From assembly GCA_016284235.1 (NCBI GenBank), contig JAEEOK010000017.1, positions 1 to 63,177 on the forward strand: a stretch of 63,177 bases of DNA. Direction: 5' to 3'. Shown here one piece after another: positions 7,516 through 17,036 of this stretch. Each line of letters begins with the position of its first letter. The stretch's first letter is position 1. Both the position numbers and the translations under genes were made by a program. Under the pieces are notes generated by a model. It saw only the letters and a list, made by a program, of their open reading frames with translations. It did no database searches and had not been told where the DNA came from. This DNA is from Succinivibrionaceae bacterium (GTDB lineage Bacteria; Pseudomonadota; Gammaproteobacteria; Enterobacterales; Succinivibrionaceae).

Positions 7516-8691
7516 TCAGTCACTTGAAAAAAGATCCCTGGTGTAGACCTTATCCATGACATCCTTTAAATCATCAGTAATACGGTTGGCAACAATAAGA
7601 TCACATTCGTTCTTAAAGGTTCTTAAATCTCTTTCAACTCTCGAGTTAAAGAAGCTGTCCTCCTTCATAATCGGCTCATATACAACCACAGTGATACCCT
7701 TGGCCTTGAGGCGCTTCATAATTCCCTGAATTGATGAGGAACGAAAATTGTCGGATCCTGATTTCATAACCAGACGATAAACACCGACTGTTGTAGGATG
7801 CCTGCACAGAATATCGGCTGCGATATAATCCTTGCGAACAGAATTGGAATCAACTATTGCTCTAATAATTGTACTCGGAACATCCTTGTAATTAGCAAGA
7901 AGCTGTTTGGTATCCTTCGGCAGACAGTAACCGCCATAACCAAAGGAAGGATTGTTATAAAAATCTCCGATTCTGGGATCCATGCAAACGCCACTTATGA
8001 TATCACGGGTACTCAGATTCTTAGATGATGCATAGGTATCAAGTTCATTGAAGAAAGCAACCCTCATAGCAAGATATGTGTTGGCAAACAGTTTGACACT
8101 CTCCGCCTCCGTGGGCTTGATAATCAGTGTTGGAATTTCATCTCTGCTCTTCTCAGCGCTTTCAGCCAGCAGTTCAAGATAAACTTTTCCAAAGTTTTCA
8201 TCATCCGTGCCAATGATGATCCTGGACGGATAAAGATTGTCATAAAGAGCCTTTCCCTCACGAAGGAACTCGGGAGAAAAATGAAGTTTAGCTATCCCGA
8301 ACTTCCTGCGTGTATCCTCAATAAATCCAACAGGAAGAGTGCTCTTAACCACAATATGCGCATTCGGTGCATATTTAACCGCCTTTTCAATAACATCAAG
8401 CACGGAATCAACATTAAAATAGTTTTCCTCAGGATCGTAGTTAGTAGGAGTTGCAACAAGTACAATCTCGGCATCCGAAAGTGCCGTTTCAGGATCAGAT
8501 GTTGCCTCAAGATTCAACTCCCTGGTATCCAGATATTTGGTAATATACTCATCGGTTATCGGAGATTTGCGCTGATTAATCAGTTCAACCCTGTCCTCAC
8601 ATATTTCAAGAAGTTTAACCTTATTTTTTATAGAAAGCATGACAGCAAGAGACAAACCGACATAGCCGGCACCTGCAACACATATATTCAT
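7516..8691 (-). CDS. ugd: UDP-glucose 6-dehydrogenase
   Basis: A cytosolic NAD-dependent enzyme that oxidises UDP-glucose twice to UDP-glucuronate, the precursor of uronic acids in capsule, LPS and aminoarabinose pathways. Length is 391 residues against 388 in E. coli. Visible: the N-terminal Rossmann motif AGAGYVGLS, the STLPVGF block, the FSPEFLREG substrate loop and GYGGYCLPKD with the catalytic cysteine. No cell-surface polysaccharide cluster surrounds it; the neighbours are hpf and sdhE, so it is a stand-alone gene here. The glycosylation cassette at 43-47 kb is a possible, but unproved, user of uronate-type precursors. Confidence 0.95.
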   Translation of the reverse strand: MNICVAGAGYVGLSLAVMLSIKNKVKLLEICEDRVELINQRKSPITDEYITKYLDTRELNLEATSDPETALSDAEIVLVATPTNYDPEENYFNVDSVLDVIEKAVKYAPNAHIVVKSTLPVGFIEDTRRKFGIAKLHFSPEFLREGKALYDNLYPSRIIIGTDDENFGKVYLELLAESAEKSRDEIPTLIIKPTEAESVKLFANTYLAMRVAFFNELDTYASSKNLSTRDIISGVCMDPRIGDFYNNPSFGYGGYCLPKDTKQLLANYKDVPSTIIRAIVDSNSVRKDYIAADILCRHPTTVGVYRLVMKSGSDNFRSSSIQGIMKRLKAKGITVVVYEPIMKEDSFFNSRVERDLRTFKNECDLIVANRITDDLKDVMDKVYTRDLFSSD

Positions 8692-8793
8692 GAAAAATCC
8701 TTATTTGGAATTCTTTAGACAAAAAATTAAAAAACAACCTTAAAATAAATACAGATCACAGCAGGGCTATTTTTCTGCATTACCAGACTCGGA

Positions 8794-9057
8794 CTAAATT
8801 CCGCTTCGCTCTCTGTGACACTTTAGGATAACTTCAACCAGGGCAACATATTCCGGATCAGCAGGAATCTCCCCGCGCAAAAGCCAGCGGAAAAGTTTAA
8901 GATCAGACTCTTCAAGGAATCTGACAAACACCTGCTGTTCCTTCTCACTCAGTTTGGAGAAATCCTCATCAAAAAAAGGCTCTATAAGAAGATCCAGTTC
9001 CTTCATACCGCGACGGCACTGCCATCTGATATGATTTAATTCATTCTGACTATACAT
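8794..9057 (-). CDS. sdhE: FAD assembly factor SdhE (YgfY family)
   Basis: An 87-residue protein of the SdhE/YgfY family, which helps attach FAD covalently to succinate dehydrogenase or fumarate reductase flavoprotein. The signature RRGMKELD (RGxxE core) is present near residues 15-22, followed by the expected acidic helices (EPFFDEDF, FLEESD). I start at the ATG at 9057, which matches the family length; a TTG 24 bases upstream is in frame. It lies 36 bases after thyA and probably shares its transcript. In an anaerobe with fumarate respiration the natural target would be fumarate reductase; that is inference. Confidence 0.88.
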   Translation of the reverse strand: MYSQNELNHIRWQCRRGMKELDLLIEPFFDEDFSKLSEKEQQVFVRFLEESDLKLFRWLLRGEIPADPEYVALVEVILKCHRERSGI

Positions 9058-9093
9058 GAAACAAACCCGAAATAAATTCAAAACCGATATGCA

Positions 9094-9888
9094 TCAAACA
9101 GCTACAGGAGCTTTTATCGCCGGATAGGGATCATAATTCTTAATTTCAAAATCTTCAAACTCATACTCAAAAATTGAAGCCGGACGGCGCTTTATTTCAA
9201 GCTGCGGAAGATTTTTTGGCTGTCTCGAAAGCTGCAGACGGGCCTGCTCAAGATGGTTGGAATAAAGATGGACATCACCTCCGGTCCAAATGAAATCACC
9301 AACATCAAGATCGCACTGCTGAGCCATCATATGAGTAAGAAGAGAGTAACTGGCTATATTGAACGGAACTCCAAGAAAAACATCACAGCTTCGCTGATAC
9401 AGCTGACACGACAATCTTCCGTCAACTACATAAAACTGAAACAGCGCATGACACGGAGCCAGAGCCATTTTATCTATTTCGCCCGCATTCCAGGCTGAAA
9501 CAATAATCCGTCTTGAATCAGGATTATTCTTTATCTGATCAACAGCCTGGGATATCTGATCAACGATCCTGCCGTCAGCCGCCTGCCAGCTTCTCCACTG
9601 ATGACCGTATACCGGTCCCAAATTCCCTTTCTCGTCTGCCCACTCGTCCCAGATAGTTACATTATGATCATGAAGATACTTGACATTGGTATCTCCCCGC
9701 AAGAACCACAGCAGTTCGTAAATAATGGAACGAAGATGAAGCTTCTTGGTGGTTACAAGAGGAAAACCTTCTCTAAGAGGGAAACGCATCTGATACCCGA
9801 AAAGAGAAAGCGTACCCGTACCGGTACGATCACTTTTTACACTGCCATCATCCAAAATTTTCTGCATTAAATCCAGATACTGCTTCAT
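9094..9888 (-). CDS. thyA: Thymidylate synthase
   Basis: Converts dUMP to dTMP with methylenetetrahydrofolate. The start at 9888 gives 264 residues, exactly the E. coli length, beginning [10 protein letters not shown], with GGGAG just upstream. Visible: [12 protein letters not shown], the catalytic cysteine in [11 protein letters not shown], the dUMP-binding QRSCDVFLG, and DVHLYSNH near the C terminus. It follows ptsP directly. In E. coli lgt lies between ptsP and thyA; here lgt is missing from that slot. Confidence 0.97.
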   Translation of the reverse strand: MKQYLDLMQKILDDGSVKSDRTGTGTLSLFGYQMRFPLREGFPLVTTKKLHLRSIIYELLWFLRGDTNVKYLHDHNVTIWDEWADEKGNLGPVYGHQWRSWQAADGRIVDQISQAVDQIKNNPDSRRIIVSAWNAGEIDKMALAPCHALFQFYVVDGRLSCQLYQRSCDVFLGVPFNIASYSLLTHMMAQQCDLDVGDFIWTGGDVHLYSNHLEQARLQLSRQPKNLPQLEIKRRPASIFEYEFEDFEIKNYDPYPAIKAPVAV

Positions 9889-9900
9889 TAAACTCCCCAT

Positions 9901-12159
9901 TCACTCATTGATAAATCTCTGCAAACCGATATCGTCCATATAATCTGAAAGAGCCTTCTTCAAAGATTCAACATCCTTAAGATCGTTATCTTCAACAATC
10001 CTTGTAATTCTGCCAATATCAATTCTCCTGATGATATATTTGATTTTGGCAATACTGCTAAGGTTCATACTGAATATGCGATAACCAAAGGCCAGCAGAA
10101 TAATCATTCCCATTACATTCCCGCACAGTTCTCCGCAAACATCCACCTTCTTATCCAGTGCTTCAAGTTTTTTGCTGATCTCTCTAAGCACCTTCAAAAC
10201 TGCAGGATGATACGGATTGTACAGATGAGATACTTTTGAATTACTTCGGTCAACCGCCAGCAGATACTGCGTAAGATCATTAGTTCCGATAGAAAAGAAA
10301 TCAACCATTGGAGCCACTTCATCAAGGATAAACAGCATTGACGGGACTTCAATCATTACACCAAATTTCGGATATCTCAATGTCCTGCCTTCACCCTTAA
10401 TTTCATCAATTACCTCGTTGTAGGCGTCATCAAGCAGAAGTCTGGCGTTTCTGACCTCATCTGCCGATGTAACCATCGGGATCATAATATTAAGATTTTC
10501 AAGTCCCTCAGAGGCTCTGAGCATAGCCTTGTACTGTGAAAGGAGTATTGACTGATTGTCCAGTGTCATACGCACACCGCGCCAGCCAAGAGCCGGATTT
10601 ATCTCATCAATTCTAAAATACGGAAGCTGCTTGTCACCGCCTACGTCGAGCGTTCGCATACATACCGGGATCCTGCTGAATGAATTCAGAAACTCTGAAT
10701 AGAAGCCCTGCTGTTCCACCTCTGTAGGAAAAGAACTCTGAAGAAGAAAAGGTATTTCCGTACGATAGAGACCCACACCGTCCAGAAACTCCTTCTCGTT
10801 CTGCTTCATATCCACATTCAAACCGGCATTAAGGGCAATCTTTACGATCTGCCCGTCAATGCTAACCACAGGTTTGCAGAATTCCTTCTCCACCAGTTCC
10901 TGCATATGCCTGTTGCGTCTGATTATTTCTTCATACTCATCCCTGACGGCTGAATCAGGCTCTATAATAATCTCACCCTTCGTTCCGTCCAGAACAATAG
11001 TTTTTTTATCAACAACATCAAGAGGAATCTCCACTCCCATCACGGCAGGAATATTTAGAGATCTGGCCATTATCGCCGCATGCGAATTCACAGACCCTTT
11101 AAGAGAAACAACTCCTTTAAGCACTTTATTCGGAATTTCCACAAGCAGAGATGCCGAAACCTCTTCAGCGACCAGAATAATCGGAGTGTTCAAATCATAA
11201 CTCTGGACCTGGCTGTGCGACAGTTTGCTCAGAAGTCGCTGAGCCACATCTTTAACATCAACGGTTCGATCCTGCATATACTTTGAATCACCATCCGAAA
11301 GTCTGGCAATCATTTCCTCACAAATCTGCTTGACCGCAGAAACAGCCATCAGTTTCTGCTCACTGATGGCCTTGATAATTCTTTCAGAAAATGATTCATC
11401 ATTAATCATCATTGAATAGATTTCAAATATCTCTGCGGAATCATTTTTCGGAGATGCCTGACTTATACGGAGCATCAGAGTGTCAAGATCAAGCTGCACC
11501 TGAAAAATAGCCTGTCTGAACAGCTCTATCTGAGTGTAGATATCATCCGTATGGACCATTGCCACATGATCCATGTCGAGCTGCGGATACCAGACAAACG
11601 CCCTGGCTACACACTGACCGTTAGAAGCTGCTATGCCCTTAACCGGTTTTGAAAAACTGTTCTCAAGTTTCATCTGGTTCAGCATTTGAGCATGCGCCAC
11701 CTTTGATGCAAGCTGTGCAGCAAGTGTTACGATAAAAGACTCATCAGACTCATTGAATTTGCGCGGCTCCTTCTGCTGAACCACAAGAACACCGAGCAAC
11801 TGGCGCTGATCAACAATAGGAACACCGAGAAATGAATGGAAGCAATCCTCCCCTACCTCCGGAAGATATTTAAAGTTGGGATGAGACGTAGCATCGGCAA
11901 GATTGATAACCTCAAGCTTCTTACCCACATATCCTACAAGACCGTCACCGTACTGGAGTACTGTCTTGCCCACGGCATCCTGCGAAAGACCGTCGGATGA
12001 GACAAGCCGGAATCTCTTTTCATTAGGCTCGGCAAGATATATCGAACAGCAGTCCGCATTGAGAGATTCCTTGGTTTTGACAACCAGATTATGCATTGCA
12101 TCATGAAGATTCGGAGCGGCTATGACACTCTCAATAATTTTTCGAAGTAGAGTTAACAC
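9901..12159 (-). CDS. ptsP: PTS-Ntr phosphotransferase enzyme I, PtsP
   Basis: Enzyme I of the nitrogen-related phosphotransferase chain, taking phosphate from PEP to NPr and then PtsN. 752 residues (E. coli 748). Domains in order: an N-terminal GAF sensor domain (about 1-165, with FLGVPI and LLGVLVVQQ), the EI N-domain, the phospho-histidine segment [12 protein letters not shown] (near 350-360), and the PEP-binding TIM barrel ([37 protein letters not shown]). All catalytic segments look intact. It starts at a GTG overlapping the rppH stop by seven bases, so the two are translationally coupled. Its partners ptsN and npr are not in the window. Confidence 0.97.
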   Translation of the reverse strand: MLTLLRKIIESVIAAPNLHDAMHNLVVKTKESLNADCCSIYLAEPNEKRFRLVSSDGLSQDAVGKTVLQYGDGLVGYVGKKLEVINLADATSHPNFKYLPEVGEDCFHSFLGVPIVDQRQLLGVLVVQQKEPRKFNESDESFIVTLAAQLASKVAHAQMLNQMKLENSFSKPVKGIAASNGQCVARAFVWYPQLDMDHVAMVHTDDIYTQIELFRQAIFQVQLDLDTLMLRISQASPKNDSAEIFEIYSMMINDESFSERIIKAISEQKLMAVSAVKQICEEMIARLSDGDSKYMQDRTVDVKDVAQRLLSKLSHSQVQSYDLNTPIILVAEEVSASLLVEIPNKVLKGVVSLKGSVNSHAAIMARSLNIPAVMGVEIPLDVVDKKTIVLDGTKGEIIIEPDSAVRDEYEEIIRRNRHMQELVEKEFCKPVVSIDGQIVKIALNAGLNVDMKQNEKEFLDGVGLYRTEIPFLLQSSFPTEVEQQGFYSEFLNSFSRIPVCMRTLDVGGDKQLPYFRIDEINPALGWRGVRMTLDNQSILLSQYKAMLRASEGLENLNIMIPMVTSADEVRNARLLLDDAYNEVIDEIKGEGRTLRYPKFGVMIEVPSMLFILDEVAPMVDFFSIGTNDLTQYLLAVDRSNSKVSHLYNPYHPAVLKVLREISKKLEALDKKVDVCGELCGNVMGMIILLAFGYRIFSMNLSSIAKIKYIIRRIDIGRITRIVEDNDLKDVESLKKALSDYMDDIGLQRFINE

Positions 12160-12695
12160 CAGTGTTTCCTAGCTTGATATGACTTTTCACTAAAATTCTT
12201 TCTAATGGTAGGCCTGCATGACAACTGGGTCGACTGAAGGAATTCACGAAGAACCCTGCGGTAAACATCTCGCTTGAATGAGATCACCTGACGTATAGGA
12301 TACCAGTAAGACACCCACCGCCATCCGTCAAACTCAGCATCATCCGTACGATCAAAGCAGATACCTTTCTCCTTTTCCTCGGAAAGCTGAAGCAGAAACC
12401 ACTTCTGCTTCTGACCTATACACACAGGAAGAATGTCAGAGTGAACAAGACGCGAAGGAAGTTTGTACTTAAGCCAGTATTTAGTCTGATCCAGAAGCGT
12501 TACATCGCTGCGGTTCAGCCCAAGTTCCTCCTTCAATTCACGAAACATTGCCTGCTCGGGACTTTCACCCTGATCAACTCCACCCTGAGGGAACTGCCAC
12601 GAATTCTGTCCGATTCTTCTTGCCCAAAGCACCTGTCCCACTCTGTTACAGACAACAATGCCCACGTTGTATCGATAACCTTCCTGATCAATCAC
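12153..12695 (-). CDS. rppH: RNA pyrophosphohydrolase RppH
   Basis: Removes pyrophosphate from the 5' end of mRNAs, exposing them to RNase E. The Nudix box is intact: [11 protein letters not shown] followed by RELKEELG, with the conserved E-x-x-E-E core. The N terminus of homologues begins at MIDxxGYRxNVG; here that is a GTG codon at 12695, giving 180 residues, so I start there. The frame extends further upstream to a GTG at 12725, which would add ten atypical residues. First gene of rppH-ptsP-thyA-sdhE, divergent from mutH as in E. coli. Confidence 0.93.
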   Translation of the reverse strand: MIDQEGYRYNVGIVVCNRVGQVLWARRIGQNSWQFPQGGVDQGESPEQAMFRELKEELGLNRSDVTLLDQTKYWLKYKLPSRLVHSDILPVCIGQKQKWFLLQLSEEKEKGICFDRTDDAEFDGWRWVSYWYPIRQVISFKRDVYRRVLREFLQSTQLSCRPTIRKNFSEKSYQARKHWC

Positions 12696-12921
12696 TGACA
12701 ATACCAACCTACCCAAGACATTCACATTCTTTCACAAATGAAACATTATCTCAAGAAACATAGAATTCTTTGTGACTGAATTTAAAACCAGCACACAATA
12801 CAAACAAATCAAAATTATGTATGATACTAAGTAGCATATCCGATCTCTGATCGCGTATCTGTTATTACTTCTGCGCCAGAATCAGAATTATGAGACGGAC
12901 AGGACTGGAGGAAAGAAACTT

Positions 12922-13593
12922 ATGAATGCTGTCCAGAAACCAGAAAACACAGATGAACTCATGCAGCGCTGTTATGCAATAGCAGGTCTTACCATCAAAG
13001 AAATAGCAGCAAACATTGATAAGGTACCAGAAAAACTTATCCACCACAAAGGCTGGTTCGGTCAGCTTATTGAAACAGTACTGGGAGCCGATGCTGGAAG
13101 TAATCCGACACAGGATTTTTCAGAATTGGGAATAGAATTAAAAACAATTCCCCTGAATGATGAGTTATACCCTCTTGAAACAACGTTTGTATGTATAACC
13201 CCCCTTACAAATGTAAGCGGGATGACATACGAAAACTCAAACGTGCGCAATAAACTCAGCCGCGTTCTGTGGGTTCCGTTCAGCGGATCAAGAGATATAC
13301 CCATACCGGAGCGCATTGTATATACTCCGTTTTTATGGTCCCCGAATTCCGCGCAGGACGCCGCACTCAGAACAGACTGGAACGAACATATGGAAAAAAT
13401 TGCAACAGGTCAGATCGACAGCATAACAGCAAGAGACGGAGAAGTTCTCCAAATCAGACCCAAAGCCGCCGACGGCAAAGCTCTTACACAGGCAGTCGGT
13501 GCTGACGGAACACTTGTTATGACCAGACCGAGAGGATTCTATCTTAGAAAATGCTTTACCTCCGAGATCATCAGACAGGAGTATAAATTTTAA
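12922..13593 (+). CDS. mutH: DNA mismatch repair endonuclease MutH
   Basis: Methyl-directed mismatch repair nicking enzyme that cuts the unmethylated strand at hemimethylated GATC. 223 residues (E. coli 229). The catalytic D...ExK set is seen as DFSELGIELKTI, preceded by the conserved KGWFGQLIE and DAGSNPTQDF. GGAGG lies about ten bases before the ATG. Its presence implies Dam methylation and MutS/MutL in this genome and supports a gammaproteobacterial origin, since MutH is restricted to that lineage. A GGTCAG/CTGACC hairpin follows the stop at 13600-13628 but lacks a good T run. Confidence 0.96.
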   Translation: MNAVQKPENTDELMQRCYAIAGLTIKEIAANIDKVPEKLIHHKGWFGQLIETVLGADAGSNPTQDFSELGIELKTIPLNDELYPLETTFVCITPLTNVSGMTYENSNVRNKLSRVLWVPFSGSRDIPIPERIVYTPFLWSPNSAQDAALRTDWNEHMEKIATGQIDSITARDGEVLQIRPKAADGKALTQAVGADGTLVMTRPRGFYLRKCFTSEIIRQEYKF

Positions 13594-14064
13594 CACTACG
13601 GTCAGCAGGCAGTTTTGGGCGACTGACCAGTTCTTCCTCTCAGCCCGCGGCAAAAGCTTAACTTCTGTCACGGTCGAGATGTACATGATCACAGACAAGA
13701 CAGAACAGGTCTGATCTGCGTGTGCGAAATTTACGTACCTGTCTGTATAAATGTTTAATACTGCAGATCGGTTATATATTGCACTGAGTCATATCTGATA
13801 AATAAAAATCAGATATAATTTATCAAAAAAAGATGTCAACCTATATTCCGATGAAGCAGGAGGCATTTACTGCAGTATCGGTTAATTAAATATTTTTCAA
13901 AAAAATTTTTTGATCATGCTCCGTCAAAATTTCAAAAAAACTTAAAAAGTGGTATCCCATAATCTTCAACTCCTTAAAATTACTGACATTTCCGTAATAA
14001 CAAATAATTTCTCCATTAATTTTTTCTAAAAAAAAAAATTTTTTTATTTTTTAAAAATTTTTTT
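13594..14064. other. AT-rich gene-free interval before the CBM48-like gene
   Basis: About 470 bases without a supportable gene. It holds a GGTCAG/CTGACC inverted repeat just after mutH (13600-13628), a 9-bp perfect inverted repeat at 13791-13816, and at 13910-14064 alternating runs of A and T up to 11 bases long, the most extreme base bias in the window. The A/T tracts directly precede a promoter and would be expected to bend DNA or act as an UP element. Confidence 0.6.
13791..13816. repeat. 9-bp perfect inverted repeat
   Basis: ATATCTGAT and ATCAGATAT are separated by eight A/T-rich bases. No T run follows, so it is more like an operator or a processing hairpin than a terminator. Confidence 0.7.
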
Positions 14065-14092
14065 TTCAATTTAAAAAAAAATTGTGTAAAAT
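14065..14092 (+). promoter_or_regulatory. Probable sigma70 promoter of the CBM48-like gene
   Basis: TTCAAT, a 16-base spacer, then TAAAAT, preceded by phased A and T tracts that could serve as an UP element. Start of transcription would be near 14099, about 32 bases before the ATG. Confidence 0.5.
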
Positions 14093-14130
14093 ATGCTTGT
14101 GTATTTTTTGCACTATACAAGGAATAAACT

Positions 14131-14568
14131 ATGTCAGTATCTAAAAAATATAATAAAACCACAAACGAAATAAAGTTGACATTCAAGGTTACTAAAGAAG
14201 CCTCTCAGAATGCCAAGCAGGTATTTCTTCTTTGTGAAAACAACGGCTGGGATCCTGTTGAAATGTCTCAGTTGAAGAGCGGGGATTTCAAGGCTGATGT
14301 TAAGGTAAGCAAGTCTGAAGAAAAATCAGGATACCAGTATCGTTTCCGCCTCGTCATGGAAGATGGACAGGAACTTTATGACAATGACTGGATAGCAGAC
14401 AAATACGTTACCAATCCGTTCGGTGGTGAAAACTCATTTGTTGATCTCACCGTAGGTCTCAACACTGATTCCGAGGAGTCTGCACCAGCTGCAGCAGAAG
14501 AAGCAAAGACTGTCAAGGAAGCAAAGCCTGCGGCAAAAAAGAAGGCTCCTGCCAAGAAAAAGAAGTAA
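14131..14568 (+). CDS. Small CBM48-like (glycogen-binding-type) protein with Lys/Ala tail
   Basis: A 145-residue cytosolic protein with no signal peptide. Residues about 8-105 fit the isoamylase N-terminal/AMPK-beta type carbohydrate-binding fold: a strand, then FLLCENNGWDP, a short KSGDF turn, and YQYRFRLVMEDGQELYDNDWIAD, ending NSFVDL. The last 35 residues are acidic then strongly basic (AAKKKAPAKKKK), like histone H1-type or ribosomal tails. I know of stand-alone CBM48-like proteins of unknown role in gammaproteobacteria; no function is assigned. The A-tract promoter, AAGGAAT ribosome site and strong terminator point to high expression as a single-gene unit. Binding to glycogen, or to nucleic acid through the tail, is inference. 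Confidence 0.75.
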   Translation: MSVSKKYNKTTNEIKLTFKVTKEASQNAKQVFLLCENNGWDPVEMSQLKSGDFKADVKVSKSEEKSGYQYRFRLVMEDGQELYDNDWIADKYVTNPFGGENSFVDLTVGLNTDSEESAPAAAEEAKTVKEAKPAAKKKAPAKKKK

Positions 14569-14600
14569 TAATTCTATAATAATATATGTACTCAAAAAAA

Positions 14601-14625
14601 GCGGAACTGAATGTTCCGCTTTTTG
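14601..14625 (+). terminator. Intrinsic terminator of the CBM48-like gene
   Basis: Seven-bp stem GCGGAAC / GTTCCGC with loop TGAAT, followed by five T. Confidence 0.9.
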
Positions 14626-14683
14626 TTTTCATAAAGAAATTCAACGCAACAAAGGGATGAATTTAAAAAATCTGTCCATATGA

Positions 14684-14721
14684 GAAAAAATAAAAGGGCA
14701 CCGTAAAACAGATGCCCTTTT
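14684..14721 (-). terminator. Intrinsic terminator of the rpsP-rplS operon
   Basis: On the minus strand, AAAAGGGCA pairs with TGCCCTTTT around a 12-base loop and is followed by a T-rich run. It ends about 25 bases after rplS. Confidence 0.85.
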
Positions 14722-14746
14722 ATATACTTATATCAAAAAACTGATA

Positions 14747-15121
14747 TTATGCCTTAGCATCCTGTGCAGGACGCTTTGTAACAAGTTTTTCACGAATACG
14801 GGCAGACTTACCGGATCTCTGACGGAGGTAGTAAAGTTTAGCACGACGAACATCACCGCGACGGATCACGGTAAGAGATTCAATCAGAGGACTGTGAGTC
14901 TGAAATACACGCTCAACACCTTCACCATTAGAAACCTTTCTAACAGTAAAAGCAGAATTAATACCACGGTTACGTTTTGCGATTACAACACCTTCATAAG
15001 CCTGAATACGCTCCTTTTCACCTTCCTTAACGCGAACATTTACCTTAACGGTATCGCCGGGATTAAAATCAGGAAGATCTGTACGTAACTGTTCCTTTTC
15101 TAACTGTTCAATAATATTCAT
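14747..15121 (-). CDS. rplS: 50S ribosomal protein L19
   Basis: Ribosomal protein L19 at the 30S-50S interface, last gene of the rpsP-rimM-trmD-rplS operon. 124 residues, about nine more than E. coli, the excess being a C-terminal KRPAQDAKA-like extension. Conserved segments: [41 protein letters not shown] and the [18 protein letters not shown] block. Start context: GGAAAAAA directly before the ATG, 33 bases after trmD. Confidence 0.98.
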   Translation of the reverse strand: MNIIEQLEKEQLRTDLPDFNPGDTVKVNVRVKEGEKERIQAYEGVVIAKRNRGINSAFTVRKVSNGEGVERVFQTHSPLIESLTVIRRGDVRRAKLYYLRQRSGKSARIREKLVTKRPAQDAKA

Positions 15122-15154
15122 TTTTTTTCCTTTTACCTAGAATAAACTGCAACC

Positions 15155-15904
15155 TTACTTCTTTTGACTATCCGACTCGCGGATATACATGGCAAGCTGT
15201 TTCTCCTGCCCGTCAGTCAGAGCTAGGTTTTTAATTAAATCCCTTCTTCTTACATAAGTTCTGCCCAACGCCTCTTTAAGACGCCATTGAGCTATATCCT
15301 CATGACACCCCTGAAGCAGAACCTCAGGAACATCAAGTCCGCCGGCGCATTCAGGTCTGGTATACTGCGGATAATCAAGAATTCCATCTGTAAACGAATC
15401 ATACTTGGCACTCAGTTCATCACCAAGCACCCCCGGTATCAGCCGGGAAACAGCGTCTATCATAACCATGGCCGGCAGCTCACCGCCGCTTAACACATAG
15501 TCGCCAATAGACCATTCCTCATTCACATATGATGAAATAATTCTTTCATCAATTCCTTCGTATCTTCCTGCAATAATCACAAGATTACTGAGCCGGGCAA
15601 AATCCTTCACAGCACTCTGCGTCAGTTTTTCACCCTGTGGGGACATATAAATAACTCTGGCATCCTCGCCGATACACTCACGTGCACGCTGTATGGCATG
15701 CTTTAAGGTATCAAACTTCATCAGCATTCCCGGTCCGCCGCCAAAAGGTCGATCATCGACCGTCTGGTAATTGTCAGTTGCATAATCACGAGGATTAAAA
15801 AACTCGACGCTCAGCAAACCGTTTCTGACAGCCCTTCCTGTAACTCCGAACTGTGTAAGTGCCTTAAACATCTCGGGGAACAGGGTAACAATACCTATTC
15901 TCAC
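15155..15904 (-). CDS. trmD: tRNA (guanine-N1)-methyltransferase TrmD
   Basis: SPOUT-class enzyme making m1G37 in tRNAs, which prevents +1 frameshifting. 249 residues (E. coli 255). Visible: [10 protein letters not shown] at the start, [10 protein letters not shown], the trefoil-knot SAM motifs [12 protein letters not shown] and [13 protein letters not shown], and the C-terminal DYPQYTRP. Third gene of the rpsP operon, 15 bases after rimM. Confidence 0.98.
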   Translation of the reverse strand: MRIGIVTLFPEMFKALTQFGVTGRAVRNGLLSVEFFNPRDYATDNYQTVDDRPFGGGPGMLMKFDTLKHAIQRARECIGEDARVIYMSPQGEKLTQSAVKDFARLSNLVIIAGRYEGIDERIISSYVNEEWSIGDYVLSGGELPAMVMIDAVSRLIPGVLGDELSAKYDSFTDGILDYPQYTRPECAGGLDVPEVLLQGCHEDIAQWRLKEALGRTYVRRRDLIKNLALTDGQEKQLAMYIRESDSQKK

Positions 15905-15919
15905 CTAACTCACCGCAAT

Positions 15920-16450
15920 TCAGAAATCAGGGTCCCAGATGACAACCAGTTTACGGAGTTCCTCATTCATCTCCTGTATCGTTGAACCGAATACAAGAGG
16001 AAGAAGGCGCTCTTTCTTTCCATAGGCATCATCGCTATTTGCTTTAACAACCAGTACATCATTCGCGCCGGTCTCCATAAAACCGTCCACAATACCGAGA
16101 TCATAACCCTCAGTATTGACTACCCTCATTCCTATCAGATCATTGAGATAAAACTCATCTTCAGGAAGAGGCGGCAGTGAAGACTCATCCACAAAAACTG
16201 ACTTTCCGGTCATTGACTGGGATTCCTCCCGCTGGTCAAAGCCCTCCAGCTTACAGATATATCCGTCACCATGTCTTTTCCATTCCGTCAGCTTTGCAAC
16301 AGACCAGCTGTCACCTGTCTGAACAAACCATGGTGCATATTCGAATATACTTTCAGGATCGTCTGTAAATGAATGAATACGTATCCAACCGCGGACTCCA
16401 TAGACCGAACCAAACCTGCCCACTTCCACAGGGGATTTTATTTCATTCAT
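15920..16450 (-). CDS. rimM: 16S rRNA processing protein RimM
   Basis: Assists late maturation of the 30S head region and binds protein S19. 176 residues (E. coli 182). The N-terminal GRFGSVYGVRGWIRIHSFTD barrel and the C-terminal PRC-barrel region (FYLNDLIGMRV, GANDVLVV, LPLVFG) are both clear. It lies ten bases after rpsP in the conserved operon order. Confidence 0.96.
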   Translation of the reverse strand: MNEIKSPVEVGRFGSVYGVRGWIRIHSFTDDPESIFEYAPWFVQTGDSWSVAKLTEWKRHGDGYICKLEGFDQREESQSMTGKSVFVDESSLPPLPEDEFYLNDLIGMRVVNTEGYDLGIVDGFMETGANDVLVVKANSDDAYGKKERLLPLVFGSTIQEMNEELRKLVVIWDPDF

Positions 16451-16459
16451 GACCGTTCC

Positions 16460-16705
16460 TTACTGAGCCTGCTTTCTTGCTCTCTTAATAAGAGAAACAA
16501 CACGATCAGAAGGCTGAGCTCCCTTTTCAATCCAGTAATCTACACGATCAAGCTCAAGACGAAAATCCTTATCCTTGGAAATCGGATTGAAGAAACCTAC
16601 GCGCTCTATAAACTTGCCATTGTGCTCACGACGCGAATCAGCAACTACAACCTGATAGAAAGGACGCTTTTTTGCACCAGCGCGTGCTAAACGAATAACT
16701 ACCAT
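16460..16705 (-). CDS. rpsP: 30S ribosomal protein S16
   Basis: S16, needed for early assembly of the 30S body. 81 residues (E. coli 82), beginning [17 protein letters not shown], with the conserved [20 protein letters not shown]. First gene of the operon; AGAGG lies six bases before the ATG and a strong promoter lies about 107 bases upstream (16812-16840). Confidence 0.98.
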   Translation of the reverse strand: MVVIRLARAGAKKRPFYQVVVADSRREHNGKFIERVGFFNPISKDKDFRLELDRVDYWIEKGAQPSDRVVSLIKRARKQAQ

Positions 16706-16811
16706 AAATCCTCTATATCTAGTTATTTACCAAATAAAAATGATCCACAAAAAAAATGAATCAAACCATAAAAATGCCCGGTTATTTCATACAGACACTT
16801 TAAGCTAGTAG

Positions 16812-16840
16812 ATTATAGCTACTAAAAAAGAGAAATGCAA
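16812..16840 (-). promoter_or_regulatory. sigma70 promoter of the rpsP-rimM-trmD-rplS operon
   Basis: On the minus strand: TTGCAT, 17-base spacer, perfect TATAAT. It gives a leader of about 100 bases before rpsP. Confidence 0.8.
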
Positions 16841-17036
16841 TCTGAAATACAGATCACATAATTTTCATCATTTCTGGAATTTTATATCCAGTTTTAACAA
16901 AGAAAATAAGGAGTCAGCCTGATTTAATCTCAGACAGTGAAAAAGAAAGACAAACATCGGCAGTTCTGTCTCTAATATGCTAAACTGTTCTCATTAATTT
17001 ATCAGTAATTGCCAGACTTAACCTTTAGGAAATAGA

